A stretch of DNA of 56,514 bases, from positions 11,112-67,625 of the forward strand of contig NZ_JAKEDT010000012.1 in the NCBI RefSeq assembly GCF_021462525.1. The letters are read 5' to 3'. A model generated the notes under the pieces. The model was not told the DNA's origin and did no database searches. It saw only the letters and a list, made by a program, of their open reading frames with translations. This document shows positions 54,470 to 56,514 of this stretch, one piece after another. Position 1 is the first letter of the stretch; every line of letters begins with the position of its first letter. The translations under genes were made by a program, and so were the position numbers. This DNA is from Thermus caliditerrae (lineage in GTDB: Bacteria > Deinococcota > Deinococci > Deinococcales > Thermaceae).

Positions 54470-54502
54470 GCTACCCCCTGTCCCCCGGGGACAGGGGGTA
54501 GC
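54470..54502 (+). terminator. 16-bp perfect palindrome inside the formate dehydrogenase operon
   Basis: GCTACCCCCTGTCCCC is followed by one base and its exact complement, giving a very stable hairpin between the NrfD-like gene and fdhE. Only TTT follows it. It probably attenuates or protects the mRNA so that the accessory genes are made in smaller amounts. Confidence 0.8.
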
Positions 54503-54524
54503 TTTACGCTAAAGGGAGGTTGTC

Positions 54525-55115
54525 GTGCTGGACCTTTTGGAGCGTGTTCACCGCAAGCTCAGCCTCTTGCCCAAGCGGAGCGAGCCCTGGCCCGAAGCCT
54601 TGGGGAGGGCCCTGGAAGCGGTGAAAAGGGCTGTTGAAGAGGAGGCCCCCGGTCTTCTCCAGGGTGTGGAGCTTCCTCCTGAGGAGGTTCTCTTAGGAGA
54701 TGCCGAGCACTTGCGGAGGGGCCAAGGGCCCGAGGGGGAAGGGTACGCGTTCTGGTTGCACCAGGCCCTGCGGCTTGTTCCCTGGCAGGAGGCGGGGGAG
54801 GAGGGTCGTTGCCCGGCGTGCGGTGGTTTTCCCGACGTGGGCTTTTTGGATGAGGAGGGCCGCCGCTTTTACGTGTGCGCCTTTTGCGACGAAACGTGGC
54901 GCGCACCCAGGGTGGCGTGCCCCTACTGTGGGGAGGGGCGCGCCGACCGCGTGGTGTTTTATGCGGAAGATCCCTTCCGCATCTACGTGTGCCGGACCTG
55001 CGGCGAGCGTTTTGTGGTTCAGGATCTCCGGCTGAGGCCTGCATTGGACCTGCCCGCTCTGCGGGCGCGGGCCGCCTGGTACGCGGTGGCGGAGGAGGAG
55101 GATGTGGAGGTTTGA
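54525..55115 (+). CDS. fdhE: Formate dehydrogenase accessory protein FdhE
   Basis: This 196-residue cytosolic metal-binding protein is needed for assembly of active formate dehydrogenase. Four CxxC pairs are seen: C96/C99, C118/C121, C132/C135 and C156/C159, the FdhE rubredoxin-like pattern. The helical N-terminus and the segment RCPACGGFPDVGFLDEEGRR are typical. The protein is shorter than E. coli FdhE (about 309). The start is GTG after GGGAGG, and the end overlaps fdhD by 14 bases. Confidence 0.85.
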   Translation: MLDLLERVHRKLSLLPKRSEPWPEALGRALEAVKRAVEEEAPGLLQGVELPPEEVLLGDAEHLRRGQGPEGEGYAFWLHQALRLVPWQEAGEEGRCPACGGFPDVGFLDEEGRRFYVCAFCDETWRAPRVACPYCGEGRADRVVFYAEDPFRIYVCRTCGERFVVQDLRLRPALDLPALRARAAWYAVAEEEDVEV

Positions 55116-55839
55116 GGGCGGGCGCTTCCTCGAGGCGGACTTCTCCCTCCCCGAGGAGGAGCGCCTGCTCCTGGTGGTGAACGGCAAGCCCTGGGCTGCC
55201 TTCAGTTATACCCCTGGAGACGAACTTTACCTGGCCTTGGGGCACCTCTTTTTAAGCGGGGTGCTTCAGGGCCTCGAGGGGGTGCGCTGGCACGTGGGTG
55301 AAGGGGTGGTGGCCGTGGACCTGCCCACGGAGCCCGAGAAGGGCGTGGGGGTGCGGGATAGTGGCTGCGCCGCCGGGCTCCGCTACGGGGAGCCGCGCCT
55401 TGCTCCCTTGCCTCGGGTAGACCTGGATCCAGAGCTGCCCCTTCGCCTCCTGAACCAGCTGCGGCAGGGGGCTATCCGCTACGCAAAGACCCGGGGCATC
55501 CACGGGGCGGCCCTCTTTGATCCCTCGGGGCGGCTCCTTTACCTGACGGAGGACGTGGGCCGCCACAACGCCGTGGACCGCCTGGCGGGCTTCATGCTCC
55601 TTAAGGGCGTCAAACCCCCGGTGCTGGTGGCCTCCAGTGGGCGGGTAAGCCAGGAGATGGCGGCCAAGGCCATTGGCATGGGCGCCGTGCTCCTGGCAAG
55701 CCGCACAGGCGCCACCGCCCCGGCGGTGAATCTGGCCCGAGCCTATGGCCTAGCCTTGGCCACCTATGTGCGCCCCACGGGCTACCGCCTCTACGCTCCC
55801 GGGGGCCTGCCCGTGGCCGAGGGCGTTCTCAAGCTTTAG
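55102..55839 (+). CDS. fdhD: FdhD sulfurtransferase/formate dehydrogenase accessory protein
   Basis: This 245-residue protein would transfer sulfur to the molybdenum cofactor so that formate dehydrogenase becomes active. The motifs [11 protein letters not shown] (C89), [18 protein letters not shown] near 152 and [20 protein letters not shown] near 176 are characteristic. C89 is the only cysteine, where E. coli has a CxxC pair. It overlaps fdhE and, at its 3' end, the antisense tatA gene by 11 bases. Confidence 0.93.
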   Translation: MWRFEGGRFLEADFSLPEEERLLLVVNGKPWAAFSYTPGDELYLALGHLFLSGVLQGLEGVRWHVGEGVVAVDLPTEPEKGVGVRDSGCAAGLRYGEPRLAPLPRVDLDPELPLRLLNQLRQGAIRYAKTRGIHGAALFDPSGRLLYLTEDVGRHNAVDRLAGFMLLKGVKPPVLVASSGRVSQEMAAKAIGMGAVLLASRTGATAPAVNLARAYGLALATYVRPTGYRLYAPGGLPVAEGVLKL

Positions 55840-55993
55840 GCTCTTCCTTTTTCTCCTCGCCTTCCTGGAGGCCCTTTTTGAACTCCTTCGCCGACTGGCC
55901 GATGCCCCGAGCCAGCTCAGGAAGCTTCTTGGCGCCGAAAAGGAGCAGGATCACCAGGAGGATGAGGAGGATTTCCACCGGACCTAAGCGCAT
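55829..55993 (-). CDS. tatA: Twin-arginine translocase subunit TatA
   Basis: This 54-residue protein begins [20 protein letters not shown] (membrane helix), followed by the amphipathic [20 protein letters not shown] and an acidic-basic tail, the TatA/E pattern. It forms the pore for folded proteins with RR signals, such as the formate dehydrogenase catalytic subunit. TATCAT lies six bases before the ATG, so it is probably leaderless. tatC is not in view. Confidence 0.94.
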   Translation of the reverse strand: MRLGPVEILLILLVILLLFGAKKLPELARGIGQSAKEFKKGLQEGEEKKEEPKA

Positions 55994-55999
55994 GGGGCC

Positions 56000-56005
56000 A
56001 TGATA
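56000..56005 (-). promoter_or_regulatory. Leaderless -10 box of tatA
   Basis: On the minus strand, TATCAT is followed by six bases (GGCCCC) and the ATG at 55993. Confidence 0.6.
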
Positions 56006-56012
56006 GCACGCC

Positions 56013-56041
56013 TTGACCCTCCTAGGGGCAGGTGATATCGT
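56013..56041 (+). promoter_or_regulatory. Promoter of the tRNA cluster
   Basis: TTGACC (56013-56018) is followed after exactly 17 bases by TATCGT (56036-56041). The tRNA-Pro gene begins 25 bases later. It is divergent from the tatA promoter 8 bases away. Confidence 0.7.
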
Positions 56042-56065
56042 GGCCTCTGGGGTGGCCTTGAGCCC

Positions 56066-56142
56066 CGGGGCGTAGCGCAGGCCGGTAGCGCACCTGCTTT
56101 GGGAGCAGGGGGTCGCCCGTTCAAATCGGGCCGCCCCGACCA
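56066..56142 (+). tRNA. tRNA-Pro (anticodon TGG)
   Basis: The acceptor stem is CGGGGCG with CGCCCCG, discriminator A and an encoded CCA (56140-56142). The anticodon stem is CCTGC with GCAGG around TTTGGGA, giving TGG. The T-loop is GTTCAAATC. The length is 77 bases. Confidence 0.95.
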
Positions 56143-56143
56143 C

Positions 56144-56219
56144 GCGGGAGTAGCTCAGTTGGTAGAGCATCGGCCTTCCAAGCCGAGGGTCGCGGGTTCG
56201 AGTCCCGTCTCCCGCTCCA
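56144..56219 (+). tRNA. tRNA-Gly (anticodon TCC)
   Basis: The acceptor stem is GCGGGAG with CTCCCGC, discriminator T and an encoded CCA. The anticodon stem is TCGGC with GCCGA around CTTCCAA, giving TCC. The T-loop is GTTCGAGTC. Only one base separates it from tRNA-Pro. Confidence 0.95.
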
Positions 56220-56223
56220 AGCC

Positions 56224-56248
56224 GGCCGGGGTGGAACCCACCCCGGCC
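56224..56248 (+). terminator. Hairpin between tRNA-Gly and tRNA-Arg
   Basis: A perfect 11-bp stem (GGCCGGGGTGG) with a three-base loop (AAC) and the weak tail TCCTT. It may be a processing signal or partial terminator within the tRNA transcript. Confidence 0.55.
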
Positions 56249-56256
56249 TCCTTCGT

Positions 56257-56332
56257 GGGCCCGTAGCTCAGTGGACAGAGCAGCCGCCTTCTAAGCGGTA
56301 GGTCGGGGGTTCGAATCCCTCCGGGCCCGCCA
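56257..56332 (+). tRNA. tRNA-Arg (anticodon TCT)
   Basis: The acceptor stem is GGGCCCG with CGGGCCC, discriminator G and an encoded CCA (56330-56332). The anticodon stem is GCCGC with GCGGT around CTTCTAA, giving TCT, which reads AGA/AGG codons. The T-loop is GTTCGAATC. Confidence 0.95.
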
Positions 56333-56350
56333 CGATGGAGAGGCCAAGCT

Positions 56351-56383
56351 CCCGCCCTCGGAAGTAAGGGCGGGTTGTTCTTT
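56351..56383 (+). terminator. Terminator of the tRNA cluster
   Basis: A perfect 8-bp stem (CCCGCCCT) with an eight-base loop is followed by TTGTTCTTT. It lies 18 bases after tRNA-Arg. Confidence 0.8.
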
Positions 56384-56454
56384 ACCACCAAGGTGGACCC
56401 CCATACCTGTCCTGGGGTGCCCCTGGGTAGGGGGAGCCGAGGCCTCAGGCAGAC

Positions 56455-56483
56455 TTGACCGATATGCGGCCTTGGGGTAAAGA
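56455..56483 (+). promoter_or_regulatory. Candidate promoter of the truncated gene
   Basis: TTGACC (56455-56460) and TAAAGA (56478-56483) are separated by 17 bases. The downstream box is weak. Confidence 0.4.
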
Positions 56484-56489
56484 GGGGGC

Positions 56490-56514
56490 ATGACCCTACG
56501 CGAGGCCTTGTCCC
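56490..56514 (+). CDS. Start of an unknown gene, cut by the window end
   Basis: An ATG follows AGAGGGGG and begins MTLREALS before the window ends. The promoter-like boxes and purine-rich ribosome-binding region support a gene start, but eight residues are too few to name a family. Confidence 0.4.

Overview
This window is a gene-dense chromosomal segment from a Thermus species (Deinococcota). The evidence is very high GC, many ATGA-type gene overlaps, and a ba3-type cytochrome oxidase whose metal ligands match the Thermus thermophilus numbering. MglAB, HslVU, TerC, BshA and leaderless promoters also fit. I see no insertion sequence, prophage, CRISPR array or rRNA, and no stretch above 300 bases without a gene.

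Region by region. (1) 15-6652, minus: a branched-chain-type ABC uptake operon (binding protein, LivH, LivF, LivG, LivM) with an acyl-CoA ligase inserted before LivM. (2) 6895-10857: an argininosuccinate lyase-like gene overlapping an antisense TDT-family transporter, a UDP-glucose 4-epimerase-like enzyme and a thioredoxin-fold protein. (3) 10926-14751, plus: a Ca-type P-type ATPase, a CBS protein and a Ca/cation exchanger in one overlapping operon. (4) 14715-19439, minus: rpsO, pnp, RNase J and a universal stress protein, an RNA-decay cluster. (5) 19483-23521, minus: cbaD-cbaB-cbaA, a probable cbaX assembly factor and an MFS transporter. (6) 23690-24773: mglB-mglA polarity genes. (7) 24791-33619, plus: an M20 peptidase, an agmatinase-family enzyme, a secreted hydrolase, a 54-residue membrane protein, a quinate-dehydrogenase-like protein, efp, accB-accC, an Asp23-family gene, nusB, folD and a DUF212 protein. 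(8) 33598-38965: a membrane Fe-S oxidoreductase probably linked to ETF/quinone electron transfer, a methyltransferase, TerC, an esterase and a DUF1517 protein. (9) 39077-42656: Lon and bacillithiol enzyme BshA, convergent. (10) 42755-46848, minus: an AAA+ (MoxR/ChlI-like) ATPase and a VWA protein with an MNT nucleotidyltransferase and a HEPN protein (MntA/HepT-like) between them, followed by small genes. (11) 46937-49805: hslV-hslU and a TPR protein. (12) 49934-55839: a cysteine-type formate dehydrogenase operon (catalytic, Fe-S and NrfD-like subunits, FdhE, FdhD) with tatA convergent to it. (13) 56066-56332: tRNA-Pro, tRNA-Gly and tRNA-Arg, then a terminator and the first codons of a new gene.

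The most striking features are the toxin-antitoxin-like MNT/HEPN pair embedded, with overlapping reading frames, inside an AAA+/VWA operon; strong over-representation of the palindrome CCTCGAGG (about 39 copies by eye); a repeated leaderless promoter layout with a TANNNT box and very often exactly six bases before the start codon; and perfect hairpins placed inside operons where gene products are needed in unequal amounts. All coordinates and counts were derived by reading the sequence, and no database search was possible.
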